From: Pezizomycotina sp. ARF18
Taxonomy: Eukaryota > Ascomycota
Length of the DNA stretch: 64,000 nt
Reading direction: 5' to 3'
Assembly (NCBI GenBank): GCA_002224055.1
Contig: AZLU01000003.1
Coordinates: forward strand, 688,752-752,751
Positions 12,280 through 24,618 of the stretch are shown here, in pieces. Under the pieces are notes generated by a model. It was not told the DNA's origin. It worked only from the letters and a program-made list of their open reading frames with translations, and ran no database searches. The stretch's first letter is position 1. Each line of letters begins with the position of its first letter. The translations under genes were made by a program, and so were the position numbers.

Positions 12280-14790
12280 ACGCGTTTAGTTTATCTAGTC
12301 TAATAAGTTATATCATATCATCGTGAACAAATTTGGCAGAGAGTATTACTACTTGTCAAGTTTATTCCTCGCCTATATTATTATGCATTATTCCATCTGC
12401 GAAGGCGTTTTTATTTTTGGCCCTCTGTTATATTTATCTCGTGGGCTCATTGTATTCTTTTACGTCGTTCACCGATCTGTATTATTTCATAAGCATTGTA
12501 GCAGCACTCATCACCGGAGGCGTTGGTTGAATTCAAAATATAACCTGAATCTTATATACATGGGCATATAACGTTTTAGTAATGAGCCGAAATGTGGACT
12601 TTCATCTCGGAATACGTCAGATTCTTCTAAACATGATGAATAGCAAGTGGTATTCCTTATACAAGGAATTTCTTTACCTCCCATTTCCTGTTGTAAATGC
12701 TCTCGCTACTATCAATATTTTATGAAGGTGTGTACATAATCTCTGCTTCAAAATCGACTTGATTCCTTAGTATCACTGATCTATGCGCACTGACTCTCGA
12801 AGATGAAATAAAACTACTTAAGAGAGATCTGGCAGAGAACAATTGTCTTGCATGAGTTAAGGTATCTAGCAATCCAGTTTCATACACTGCGGTCACCAGT
12901 CTGCCTTTTTTTTTTTTTTTTTTTTTTGGGGAAATCTTTCTGATTTTTTGGTGACCTTCATCCTATTTAGAATATCGAAGATAACAACAATACGCAGTTT
13001 CATTTCGAATAATAATAATAATAATAATGAGTTAAGATACAGTGCTATGAATAGACCAAAACACAATATAAATATAATAAGACCTCTAACTAATTTGTAT
13101 CACAAATAGCTTTCTGGTTAAGCCAATCCATCCCCTGTACTTTTCGACTTTTCGACTGCTTTACTCGAGGTACCACCCTGATGCACTGCGGTGTACGCGT
13201 GTACCCGGAATGATTCTGTACTGGCGCGACCAGCTCCCGGCAAAGACGGTAAGAGTTTCCGACCTCGTGTTTCGTTTGAACCAGTAGCAAGCGTGGCCGG
13301 GTATGTGACGCTTCCCCGAAGATTCGAGCGAGAAATTTATGGGGACGTCGGTCTTGTTGATGATGCGATATTCGGTAGGCCTTTTGGGAAAGTTAGCAAT
13401 AGCTATGGCGACGTAAGCACGTGCATAGCGGATGGTGTGAACTCACATGATTTTGTGGGTAAGTTTTTGTAGATCTAAGTGGAAAGATACTTATGTCGCA
13501 AGTGCAGCTTTGCTATATCCAGAACCAGGTAAAGTTTCGAGATGGAGAGGAATGGTAGGTCGAGCTGAATATCGATTCTCTAAGTCGTAAGGTAATTTGG
13601 TGATTGCATTTACGCTGCGCGAGAGTAGAGCAAGTGAGGGATGCTGTTCATTCTTCTGAATTACTCGGGAATGAGTGGCGTTTAATAGACAGAAACATTT
13701 TAACGAGGGGAAGATTTTTTCGACGTCTTGGAAAAAAAGCTTTGAAGCTCAATTACTAGATAGTATTTCGAAATAAGAGTATCTCGCGGTTCGGAGGGCC
13801 CAAAAGGGTTCCTCGGAGCGGACACTAGGTTATGATCATGAAGAGAGCTTCGTGGCACGCATCTGCGGACGAGAGATGGAGATTGTCTCCGTACGATGAG
13901 GTGTCGGAGGGGGTAAAACGACAACACCATCACCTTAGAGCCTCTTATCATTGGCATTCGGCGGATATCGATGCGCGCATGCGGCTAGGCTGGGTTGACC
14001 GGATCCTTGCTTAAATTAACTTTTCTAAGGTGTATAATACGCAATATTATACTAGGCGATCTAGAGCCATGAAAAGCGGCATCTCCGCGTCTAGGATGCT
14101 CTAATGCCATGTATTATTACGGTTCGTGTTGCGAAAATATTGAACTCTACACGCCTCGTAGAACCTCGAGCTGTAACTGTAGAACGTAGCGTTTTCGTCT
14201 TTATATTTCCAGTCGTCAAGGCTTCTTGATACCTAAAATTTATCCCGACCCTTCCACTATTAATGTATATTTATTATTGACTGCATGCAACATAATAACA
14301 ATATCTATGGTGATAGGCAATGGATACATAGTCTTCGCCAGCAAGCTAGCATACTAGCACGTTAACTAGGTCTCTCTCTAGATACTCGTGCAATCTCTTG
14401 AACTCGACTGTGAGTAGTCGTCTTAACATATTGGTTGAGCACGTATCGCCAGGATCGCGCCTTTATACTTCGGCTACAAATGCCTTAAAGAAAATCCTAT
14501 ATTCGAAAGTTGGTCAGTATAATAGCTTCACCTATTCTAGCTGAACAATGTTGCCATTTTCGTTGATGAATTCTAGGTTTAGAAATATTTAAACATGCGA
14601 TTGGGTGGTGTCTACTCGGATTTTCCGTTTCGCTCATCTACCATAGCCATACACTCATCTAGGCCCTCGAAGAATTTAAAATCTATATTAAGCGGGTCGC
14701 ATGTCATAGTACGCCATGCTTCCAGTACTCTATAAAATCTCCGCGTTTAAATACAGGACATACAGGTAGGACTCAAGGACGCCTTTCCCA
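12280..14790. other. Gene-poor stretch 3' of CTR86
   Basis: No recognisable gene. There is a T run of about 22 at 12906-12927, an AAT trinucleotide run near 13008-13027, and a few open frames. The best of these is 13191-13472 on the plus strand (93 codons, PRVSFEPVASVAGYVTLPRR), which ends at a GTAAGT-like donor (about 13459). That one might be an exon of an unknown gene, but no partner exon could be identified. Confidence 0.35.
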
Positions 14791-16280
14791 CTCATTCACT
14801 GTCTGAGGCATTGCAAGGCAATTTATGTGACAGTAATGTTATATAATAACGTTAGTGTTGGAAAGAATCCCTAACTTTATATAAAGTTGCCACCTCACGT
14901 TATATGATGAAAATGTTTACGTCGCGTTATTAATCAAATTATATGCAATTTATCTTGAGTTGGCTTGATATCGTGCGGTCCTAGAATGTTAGGTACAGCT
15001 GAGACTAGCATCCTCGGAGCTGCAACCCGTACTAGGTGTCCAATCAAGGGCCAGAATCGCCGCCAAATCCATTTAAGCCCTAGAAATTAGCAAGCTTTCC
15101 CAAGGAAATCATTGAGCAATCCTCTAAGGAAAAGTCATTAAGATCTTATCCGTCACCAAGGGCGAGTAATTTTATAAAAAAAAAAAAAAAAAAAACATAA
15201 ATCTGCCATATTACCTGATAGATCACTTCGAGAATTACGATCCTAAACCTCACATAGGACATTAGACTAGTTAAAACCTCTGCACAGAGGGGCTAACGTA
15301 TCTTAAGCTTTTTCGTCTCTCTAGTTTTATTTTTTTTTTAGAGAAGACTACTAGCATTTTTTTTAAGTGAACTACTTCATCGCTATTCGTTTCATTAAAG
15401 TTAAATAAAAGATATTATCTTCTTTATTATCCATTTTATAATTTATACTGCCTTAATACAGACTTCTCCTTCTTATAAGGGTAGAAATATCACGATTAAG
15501 TAGAAGCTAGAAGAATTCTGTGGCGGATTAGAATCGCCTACTTAAATATTAAGATAATTACCGACTTAGATTTTACGCAATTTTAGCTTTAAAGATAAGT
15601 TGAATCGAGTAAATTTAGAAAAAGGAAGTTGCGCTTTATAGATTTCGAATTTCTAAATATAAAGGCAGATTTCTAATCCGACCTCATACTTAGCGCTTCA
15701 ACGATCGTATACCCTCTGGAAACATTTCTAGAACACCCTCCTTACTTCGAAGGACTTCGTAATGCTTCCGCGTGAAGTATATAGCTACTCTTATCTAACA
15801 ATTTAGTGTGCATATACCATCCCAAGCACCTCCAATCTAATAGTACTAATAGTAGTCAAGATTTATGTTTCATAAACAATATAAACTAGGAAGATAAGCA
15901 TTTCGCCATAGCCCTAGCCATGCTTTCCTCTTAAAACCGAAGATAAAGTCTATCAAGGAATTCCTGAGCACATAGTGCCTTATGACGTTGTAGGACTGCG
16001 CCAAAACCTGCAAAGCTGATGCTCTTACTACTATCGAGAATAGCCTAGTTTCTCGTGGCTTCGTTTTATGCGATGCCATTAAGCCTTATTGACAAGGGGT
16101 TCCTCTGCTGAGAGGTAGCTCCAGTATAAATCTAGACGCAGAAAGGAAGTTGGCGTTTCCAACCCCTTACGATTTACGGAGAGGATTATATTTATTTTCT
16201 CTTCATTCAAATTATAATTGATCGCATCAAGATTATAATCATTAAATGATAGCTTTTGAATTATTCTTTAAGCGTTTTGC
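14790..16280. repeat. AT-rich, RIP-like degraded repeat block
   Basis: This block is visibly richer in A/T and in TA dinucleotides than the flanks, dense in stops in every frame, and carries an A run at 15176-15196. Such blocks in filamentous ascomycetes are usually transposon copies mutated by RIP (C-to-T on either strand). I cannot name the element or find its ends. It is broken beyond recognition, and the density of changes suggests it is old. Confidence 0.35.
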
Positions 16281-16399
16281 GAGGTGACAACCGGTTGTTA
16301 GTGCTTCCGCGTGCGCTTTGAGTAAATTTATTTTTCAGAAAACTGCGGTTGCAGGCGTTTTCTTGCAGGATACCTAGTAGTATAGCGGACGAGCTTTCG

Positions 16400-17334
16400 T
16401 CCCTATTATTAGCGGAGCTCATTGCGGAACTCTCAGGAGAGTATAGGCTTTGCCGAAACCGACTAACCCGTGGCCTAAATCCCGGCGACGGGGAGCCTTT
16501 TCTGTCTATCCTAAGAGGCGCTGATCCGAAAGCAACGAGTATATATGAAGCAAAGTTTTCCGACTACGGCGAAAGAAATAGTTAGGTTGTATAAGGACCG
16601 GGTGGAAGGGCACGAGGAGTGCACGTTTGATTTCTGTGAGCAATCGAGGCTGATTTCATCGCGGTCGCGCAACGGCACTTGGTTTGCAAAGATGTGGATC
16701 AATGCCGTAGGGAAAAATTCGACTCGAAGCTGTTGGAGGCGGCACTGGATAAGGGAGGCCAACGGCGTGGAACCTGTATGGGAGCGGGCTGATCGAGCGC
16801 CGAAAACCTTTCATGGCGATCTCGCACGTTTGGTCGGGCGGGACTGGGGCGGGAGCCTGGAATCCCGTTGAAGTCAACGAGTGCCATTTCGATTTTTTCG
16901 CCTATTTTGCAAACCTGTTTGAAAGCGAGGGTATTGGTGGGACACGATATGCATTCCTCTTGATAATGCTGCCCGAGGCAAACCGCAAGTGGAATCAAAG
17001 CGGTATCAGCGATGATTTATTCCTTGTGAAACCCACCGTATTCCAGGCGGCCGCTTCGAGGAGATTCGTTTCGGCGAACGAAGGGCAGCCACTGTGGAGG
17101 TGGACTGAGGAAGATGCTCAAGAGGTAGACGAAGACGGCAACACTCTGTTGCATCTGACGGTGAAGAATGGGCACTTTTAGTCGGCAGTGTCCCTTATAA
17201 AGATGCTCCATGCCAATTCTAACGCGAGGAATGAACAGGGAAAGACGCCGATGCATTTTGCCGTTGAAAATGGATATTGGAATTATGTTGACCGCTTACT
17301 CGTGGAATTTGTCCGAGCAGACACGAGTCGGTAG
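16400..17334 (+). pseudogene. HET-like / ankyrin-repeat protein relic
   Basis: Recognisable pieces follow in the order expected for the fungal family of HET-like proteins with ankyrin repeats. LYKDRVEGHEECTFDFCEQS (about 16589-16648) comes first. Then KPFMAISHVWSGGTGAGAW, NECHFDFFAYFANLFESEGI and a DTICIPLDNAARGK segment cover 16804-16986, and the HVW and CIP motifs are hallmarks of the HET-type fold. Ankyrin repeats follow: DEDGNTLLHLTVKNGHF and NEQGKTPMHFAVENGYW (about 17128-17280). The reading frame changes at least three times (near 16640, 16933 and 17180), and the stop after DTSR at 17334 ends it after about two repeats. The family is usually much longer, so the C-terminal half is missing. 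The frame change near 16933 is a single missing T in TTT, so part of the damage may be sequencing error. No intact neighbour suggests a function. Confidence 0.6.
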
Positions 17335-18065
17335 GACCAGGATGATGGACTGCTATTAGTGCTTAAGTATTATTATAATAGACGAAGTTCTTCGAAACTG
17401 AACTAAAGTAATATAACTTCATAAGTTCCAGCCTTGAAAGCGTGACCGGAGCACACAGAAGGTCGGCAGGATATCTGTGAGGCGTTCAGCAGGCAGGGCA
17501 TACGATGCTCCATGACCTTGTCCCGCGACATGCGGTGTGACCTCACCGCAAATTCGTGGGCTGGGAAGGTAAACGGTTTTGTTATCCATTCCTCCTATAT
17601 GAGAAAAAGTTCAATGTCTTTTTATATACAGTGGAACGGTCACACCAGCGTACCCCAGGGTATCCTAAGAATATATATCGATCGATAGTGCGCATGTAGA
17701 AAGATACTGATATTTACAACAAGAAAAACCGTTTTTCGAAGTTCTGAATATCCTTCTTAAATTGGCTTTATTGTTCTTTGCGTAAATAATATTTATAGAA
17801 AGCGTCTTCATAGAATAATAATAAAACAATTAGGTTGGATACATGAAGCATTAATTGGACTACTTAGTCCCCTATCTTCGACTGGCCCTTCTATCGAATT
17901 ACTACAAGCTCACTGCTATAGTGTAATTCTTACCGCACTTGCTTGCGTGCAAATCAGATTGAGTTCCACCAAACCACTCGTAACGCCAAGTCCCATGATC
18001 TCATTCGCTGACTTTGAGTTAGCTGAAATAGGCAAAATGACACGTCGACATTCATCAAAGCCTAA
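17335..18065. other. Gene-poor stretch between HET-like relic and tRNA
   Basis: No gene supported. It may include decayed downstream sequence of the HET-like/ankyrin gene, but no further ankyrin motif is visible. The final 100 bases before the tRNA are ordinary AT-leaning flank. Confidence 0.35.
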
Positions 18066-18160
18066 GGTTCCGTAGCTCAGTTGGCTAGAGCATCCGGCTG
18101 TTATTAATAACAGCGTTAACAATAACCGGAAGGTCGTCGGTTCGAGCCCGATCGGTACCG
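18066..18160 (+). tRNA. tRNA-Asn(GTT) with 21-base intron
   Basis: A full cloverleaf can be drawn. The acceptor is GGTTCCG/CGGTACC (one T-T mismatch at pair 4) with TA at positions 8-9. The D arm is GCTC/GAGC with a 9-base loop. The anticodon stem is TCCGG/CCGGA, the variable loop AGGTC, the T arm GTCGG/CCGAT around TTCGAGC, and the discriminator G. The anticodon GTT is at 18100-18102. An intron of 21 bases (18104-18124) lies between positions 37 and 38, the canonical place. A TTTTT Pol III terminator follows at about 18173. The A box (TAGCTCAGTTGG) and B box (GGTTCGAGCCC) are intact. The single acceptor mismatch is the only odd point. Confidence 0.9.
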
Positions 18161-18235
18161 AGTTAAAAATTTATTTTTGCTTCCGTCCTGATTTTTTTTT
18201 ATTTTATTTTTTTTTTTTCAAACCTCTTATTTTAT

Positions 18236-18272
18236 TAGTCTGGAGACCCTCCTTGAGAAGGTCTCCAGACTA
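18236..18272. repeat. Perfect 13-bp inverted repeat (hairpin)
   Basis: TAGTCTGGAGACC and GGTCTCCAGACTA face each other across 11 bases, and the loop itself can pair as CCTT/AAGG. It lies about 75 bases downstream of the tRNA-Asn gene, after T-rich DNA. It may be a small structured RNA, a processing or termination hairpin, or a remnant of an inserted element. No function can be assigned. Confidence 0.6.
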
Positions 18273-20235
18273 TATTTTATAAATTTATATCATATAATTA
18301 ATGGTCCAGGAGAATCTTTTGCTTCTGAAATCTTGGACTTTTTTTTACTCATATTATTTCAACGCTGCGCTAAAACTAAGGTCCGGTTACGAGACTAGTG
18401 CTAGTTTGTTTTACTGTTGAGGTTCGTAAAGCGTATTAGCTAGTCCGAACGACGCTAAAAAAAATTGGTAGGATGTTTAATGAAACAAGTTTAGTAACGA
18501 AAACAGAAATATTTAAATTAATAGTATCAGGAGCCAGAAAATATTTAAACTAGTAGTAGTCTGAAGACTCTTGCAAATGATATCATAATTCCCGATGTAT
18601 TGTGATCTATCGTGGAGTTAATATATTTGTGTGATTAGAGAGGCATGACTATATTCGACCCGCCGCGCTATCGTCGTAAATAAGCCCTTTCATCCTTCCA
18701 GTGCTTGCAAACCGCGGTTTCTTGCTTACGGTCCGATATTGGAGTGCGTATATGCATTTAAAGAAGTTTTGAGGATCTGCACGATTTTCGTATCCGTTCA
18801 TGCTGTTAAAATAGCGTGGATTTTCAGTGTTTCGAGGTAGAAAGGAGGGACATGCAGCAAAAACTCCAGCCGTAGCTTCTTGCATGTTTCTTTACAAAGA
18901 ATCGACAATACTTCCAGTCCCACTTTCGGAGCAACATATATCCACCCAATAACGCTACAATCCCTAAAATTATTATAATAACACCTAACCAGCATGAGTA
19001 GAATGTAGTTCGGGAGGCGTTCTCCGCCGACCCAATCCAGGTGACGAAATGGAAGATAAAATACCAAGCAGACCGGCGCTTTGTAAACAGACTCATCGTA
19101 CGGCGCGAGGAAGGATGCAAAAAATGAAGACCATGAGGCCGATGCCGGTTGGAGAAGATCGCGCTGTGGACGGCGGCGTACCACGGACGTATGAATGATG
19201 TTGCCGCTGGACACTCGGGTATGTCTATAAGCCATTTGAAGAAACAGTTGACTTCGTTGCGAAGGGAAGTAACGAATTGGCGGGTGTAGTCGGGTAGGCG
19301 ACGAAGGATTGTACGAAACCTATCTCGGACATTAGGAGACTCGGTTCATCGTCAATCGTGATTAGAGCGCCTGATCTTCCATAATTTCTCGGCTAATGAA
19401 GGCGCAACTGACAGTAGGGTTGATTGACGTTAGATGCTATCTCGAGACGATGGATTTCCAAATTGAGGAGTTTTCAAACCAGAAGCTATATTACGTGTAA
19501 AGGTTAACAGAGATAGCGGCTGCGAAATAATGCCATGTTCTGGATTTGATGCCGGGATTTTAATACGCAAAACTTACGATGTTCTGGTGTGGTAAAAGTT
19601 ATCCAAAGTATTCTGAGCACTTATGAGCTCATTTCACAAGTCGTCTTATTTGTAGCAGCGGTTCTCTACTTCGGGGAATTCAAATATAATATACGGGGTT
19701 TATAAGATACCAGAAACGTTGAAGGAATTTGAGGGTGAAATAGCAATAATTATATCAGACACACTTTATTTACCCTATCGTTGTCTAAAAGCAGAACATC
19801 ATGGATGAATCTAGAATAAAATGAAGAGTTACAACACATGTATAGTAATGTTAAACGGAAACACAAGTTCTCTTGAGAAATTAACTGAATTCCTCAATTT
19901 TGAATCAGTCCGTTATTTGTCAAGCCGCTCGCGATCGTAGCAAGCCCGAGCTCGAAGAACCGATCAGCTGCAAATCATCGATTAGCCAGGCTATAGACTT
20001 ATCTCGGATGTAACTGGCTTACCACGCTAATTGGAAAACTCCAAATATTTGAACCCGCTTGCATATCGGTAGACTCCCTCGTTCCGGAACTCTCAAGTTG
20101 TATCAAATATGTCGGCGAGCGGAAGTCTGGTCGAGCTCCGGAGTCGTTAACGAGGAAATGAAGTCAGCCGACACTAAAGAACGTTTTAGCATATTTGTTG
20201 AGAAAAACGTGAGTGGGGAGACTTGCGCTCCTGGC
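18273..20235. other. Gene-poor stretch with one open frame
   Basis: The only notable frame is on the minus strand at 18798-19235 (145 codons). It overlaps another open minus-strand frame (18824-19120) encoding a strongly hydrophobic segment, SCWLGVIIIILGIVALLGGY, followed by KRW-type basic residues, as in a single-pass membrane protein. The two overlap in different frames, so a decayed membrane-protein gene is possible. No family is recognised. Elsewhere I see nothing. Confidence 0.25.
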
Positions 20236-20881
20236 TCAAGATCGAGCAGCCGTTCCGGCTGAGGATATGAGTCGAAATTTGTCATTGCTGGAGTCTCGCA
20301 AGAATACGATTTCCGCGTCTGAAATGTAAAATTTCTTCGCTTTGGACTTGTCTGCTTGTCTGGAAAGGGCAATCAGATTTTTCGGTTGGATAAATGTAGC
20401 TCTATGTGTCCTTACAGTTTCAAGATTATTTTTCGACTTTTCCGGGAATTGAAGGCTCATGATGAAAAGCTCCCTTCTCATTTCTTCGACCTTCTCATAG
20501 AAATACTTTGCGGCTACTTCAGATTTTAGCATCTATTGCCGATTCGGAACATTGGATAACGTTAGCGAATCACCTTCTGAGTCCTTAAAATGATATTTTG
20601 CATTGACATTGTCGATACGATTTGTCTGATGATTCGAGCCAAGACCGATGCGCTCAACGCCATGGAGCGTAACCGCAGCTTCGTTGGTATTTATCTGCAC
20701 TCGGGTACCGCATTTCACTGTGACAAGACTGTATTAGGTTTGTACCGGATTTCCAAAAACTGAAACATGTACATACAATGTAAAGTTGTACTACTAACGT
20801 CTCCCACATCCGCGAATCCTCTTCATCAAAGAATACGGCAATCTCAGCGCTTTCGGGATACGGGGGCGATTCTAGATGCAA
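20236..20881 (-). pseudogene. Unrecognised protein relic, protein-like over two exons
   Basis: The minus strand reads PPYPESAEIAVFFDEEDSR and MWETL, then a plausible intron (about 20804-20735), then VKCGTRVQINTNEAAVTLHG, IDNVNAKYHFKDSEGDSLTL and NVPNRQ. An in-frame TAG follows, then LKSEVAAKYFYEKVEEMRRE, LFIMSLQFPEKSKNN and KAKKFYISDAEIVFLRD, to a stop at 20236. Continuous protein-like sequence on both sides of one stop suggests a real gene that is broken or misread. I do not recognise the family. No signal peptide or TM segment is seen. Its neighbours are open-frame fragments. Confidence 0.35.
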
Positions 20882-22910
20882 TGAAGCATCATTCTGAGAA
20901 TCGTCACGGTCAAGCGCTTTGAAGTATAGTAGTTGTATGGATCCGATCTGGCCTCGTGTATAAGATCCTTGTGGAGAGCAGAAATGTTATGGAATTTGCC
21001 AATCTTTTGATCCGATTCAGGTCACTACCGCCGGGCGTTAACAATGGATGGGAAATGGTTCACGGGATGAATACCCACCTAAATAAATGCAGTATGCGCT
21101 CCTGCTGTTTGCCTGGCTCGAGCTCGCGGTGGGCCAACATGGTGCTTAAGCCGCGACGAAGCATTGACCTTGCCCTGGCGGCCGCAAGGCCTTGAATGAA
21201 ACTTCCTTCAAATTCGGCCAGACCTGTATTCTTACACATCGACAATCTTCCCTTATGTAGAAGCCGTAAGAGTAGCTAATGCTCATCTTGCAGCGGGACA
21301 TTCTTTATAATTACAGAAACGACCGGTTACCAGCTGTATTGATTATTTTGTAGAGCATCCATGCGCGCTCTTTACCCGCCAGCCTTACTGGAAAACTGAT
21401 TGGTGATACTAAGCAAATTATGCCATGTTAGTCATCTAAAAGGAACAAGGCACTGGTTCACTTGACTAGAATCTAGAGAAATATATGCTAATACTTAGGA
21501 GGAATGGAGCCTGGGGTCGAATTTAAATGCGAATGCTGCAACCTTGGTCTGATGGGCTTGGGCGGAGTTCGTTGGGAACATTTACAGATAAAGATACTTT
21601 GAGGAGGGCTTTATCGCTTGTGGATGCTCCGGAACGCTTTTAGTTCTATGTCGAAGATAAACAGGCGCGGCCGCAGATGAGGTTTGTGCCATGGTCTGAT
21701 TCCTCATGAAGCTCGAAATGAAGATGGATGGATCTGAAGCAGCAGCCACACCACCGCGATATCGGCCTGCATTCATCGATTACAGTTTCCTTAATTTTCC
21801 ACAAACCACTGATGATATGGGTTATAGGCTGCCCTCTTCCCAAACCCAGCGACGCGACTCTCCTGGATACGGTTCCTATTATGGGTAGGTTCAAAACGAG
21901 CGTTTATTTATGAAACTCCAGGGGATTCGTGATAATACTCGCACGATCCATTACGCACACGAGAATACTACGGATCTAATGCTTTTTAGGGCTCCATATG
22001 CTCCTTACCCGATCCGGTCGGATATTCATGTCCCAAATCGTGTGTTCTCAAGTGCTAGAATCGGCGCCCCCAGCTCCAACATTCCAGCGTCCATCGATGA
22101 TGCCGCACCAAACAGCAGGCTCTTGGGTCAGCCGAGCAGATAGAAGGTGAGGAATGGATTCGTAATCTTGTCCGTTGCTGTCATTCGATGGGTCTTTGAT
22201 TTAGCAGTCGAACAAGGCAAGAGAAGCGGGCGACGTACTTTCCGATGTAATTTTAAGCTACTTCGCACAAGTCAGCTCGTGCTTCGATGGGGAATCAGAA
22301 ACCATTCGGTCCTCCTCGGATGCTAATTCAATTTGGCCCTGGGAATCGCTCTAATGACCCTGCTGGAAGCTGAATTTCAATACGGCAAAGACATGTGGAC
22401 GCTGATCTGGGATAAAACCAGGAGGCACGTAAGAGGAGCGCCGTGGAGAGAATGGAAGGATCTGGACAACCTATTCTATTCCACTCAGAGTCTGCTACGT
22501 GATGTTGAGTTATCCGAAATTCTGCGGTCAAGGCCTCAGGCTCACGAGGAAGTCAGAGACTGGGGTCGCACAGACCAAGGGATTTGAGGATGGTCTTATT
22601 ACGGCTCGGCCAACGGCCCACCTTGGCTTGAATTTGAGTATGACTAGGTAGCGATGAGTGCACAAAACCGTTTCGGTGTAGCCCGCGGCTATTACCCCTA
22701 CCCAGGGCAGAACTCTACTCATGAATGTCTCACGACTACTCGGCTCAGAGGCGGGACTCTACCCATTCATGACTCACGACTACTCTGCTCCGCAGATAGG
22801 ACCCTACTCTTCAGGGAGCGGCGCTATTGGGGTCTTCGAGGAGCGTGTTAGATTGGAAACCGCACCGATTGTGAAAATAAACTCTTTTATAATATTAAAA
22901 ATTGCCTAAA
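20882..22910 (+). other. Open-frame fragments, possibly a decayed gene
   Basis: Several short plus-strand frames follow each other: 21706-21888 (Tyr/Pro-rich, DDMGYRLPSSQTQRRDSPGY), 21910-22143 and 22333-22587 (FQYGKDMWTLIWDKTRRHV), then 22654-22909. The last carries a degenerate duplication at about 22713-22806, where two copies of a CTCACGACTACTCNGCTC core lie about 50 bases apart. One frame reads THDYSAPQIGPYSSGSG, a Tyr/Ser/Pro repeat style. No known domain is seen. One decayed gene or several chance frames both remain possible. Confidence 0.25.
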
Positions 22911-23939
22911 GCATCAAGGACGTTTATTCCACAGTTTCAGGGAACTGTAGCCTGGCCGTACAGTACTCGGGAGGTGCTCTTGCCCGATACTAACAAATTT
23001 TTTACTTGTTTTTCTTCTTATGGGTTGATCTTGTTTTTTTTTTTATTCTTTTTTTTTTTTCTCTCGAAATGTCACCCGAGATCGATGTTTTCATATTACC
23101 GTCTGTGTCTACTAAGTAATGACGTCTTTCTAAAGTAAATAAGGGCTCAATCAATATATGCCCTTATTGATACGTCTAATACTTTCCAAATTTTAGAACG
23201 TTTTGGCGTATTAATTGCGTTCATTTTCGTTTCTTACCACTGCAGCAAGAAGCTTCACAGCTCGTGATTCGCCAGTCCTGCGCTTTTCTGGGCCTAAAAA
23301 TATCACTAAATTTTAAATTAATTTAAAACTGGGCTGGGAAAGAGCACATCGCACAACACGCTCCAGCAGTCAAAATATGGTGAAACCAGCTATTAAATTG
23401 ATCGAGCTTGTCACGAAGAGCCAACCTTCCTTTGAGTATAGTAGGGAGGGATTCGTGACTAACAGGTGTACAGGGTGGAGTTTGGGGGGTCATTATAATC
23501 TCGCAGTGCTTCAAGTTTGAACTAATTAGAAACTTAACCCATAGTGCCGCTTGGAGTGGCTCCTCGATAGAAAGATCCAAAACCAGAACTAAATGACTTG
23601 CCGGTCAAGATATTTACTGGCCATCTCCTGACCGATCGGTCCTCTTAGCTTTTAGTGGTTAATGTTGCTAAGCTATATAAATACCCGGGTACCCTATCAT
23701 ACCTTATCGCAGACGAGTTGAGGAGTTGAGATTTAACGATTTATTTGGCCATAAAGTGTGGAGAAGAGTGAATAGCCAGGGCGGTTATTTAAATATGTCG
23801 ACAGTAGAATCGTGAACATCCCCCTAGAGGCATTCTGACAATATAGCTGCGAGCCATTTCGAGTTTCCCACCCAAAAAATATGACAAATTGGGATTGATC
23901 CGCACCGCAATTGCGAGGATGTTAACCGGCCTAAGGCAA

Positions 23940-23977
<38 letters not shown>

Positions 23978-24618
23978 AATGTGGATAACCACGATTCTTG
24001 CAGAAATGGAAGGTGTCCCGGTCAAACACTACCAAAAATTTGAAAGAGAGCTTAAATCGAGACATGCACTGCGGAAATAGAAAGAATTGGATATGGGTTC
24101 TAAAAACAAAAAGTTCCTGTCGTCAAAAAAGGTGAAGGTTGATAAGTATTGCTCCAGTTCCACGCGCCACAAGACAGGGAACACCGTGGTAAACAAATTG
24201 CCCACAGTTGTAGGCTGATGAGAGCTTCCCAATTGGAGTGACTGTAAACGTATATACTATAAAATCACGAGATATGTACACCGAACTCCTACGTACGTAC
24301 TTAATATAATATAATATTTAGGGCATGAGCCTCTCCTCGACTGTATACTATTCGTGCCTGAAAGTTGTTTATTGTTCTTCCAAGGACTTTTATATTTATA
24401 TCCGACGTGTTTCTGACGTATATCTTTCGTATTCGAGAGAACAAAAGGTAGCACTACAATCTCAAAACGCCAACTTCTCGCATACACCACTGTGGTCCAG
24501 GTAAATATTTTCTCTCCAATGTATATGGAATCTTTTCAAATCGGCTTATTTGTAACTACCAATCCTTGAGAGTTATCTAACATAATCCATAGTTCCAAAA
24601 GAGCTTCTTCAGACCAAA
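22911..24618. other. Gene-poor stretch with A/T runs
   Basis: No gene supported. It contains T-rich tracts at about 23035-23060 and a run of about 32 As at 23943-23975, and otherwise AT-leaning DNA with stops in all frames. The last 200 bases are the promoter side of the small secreted protein at 24619. Confidence 0.4.
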
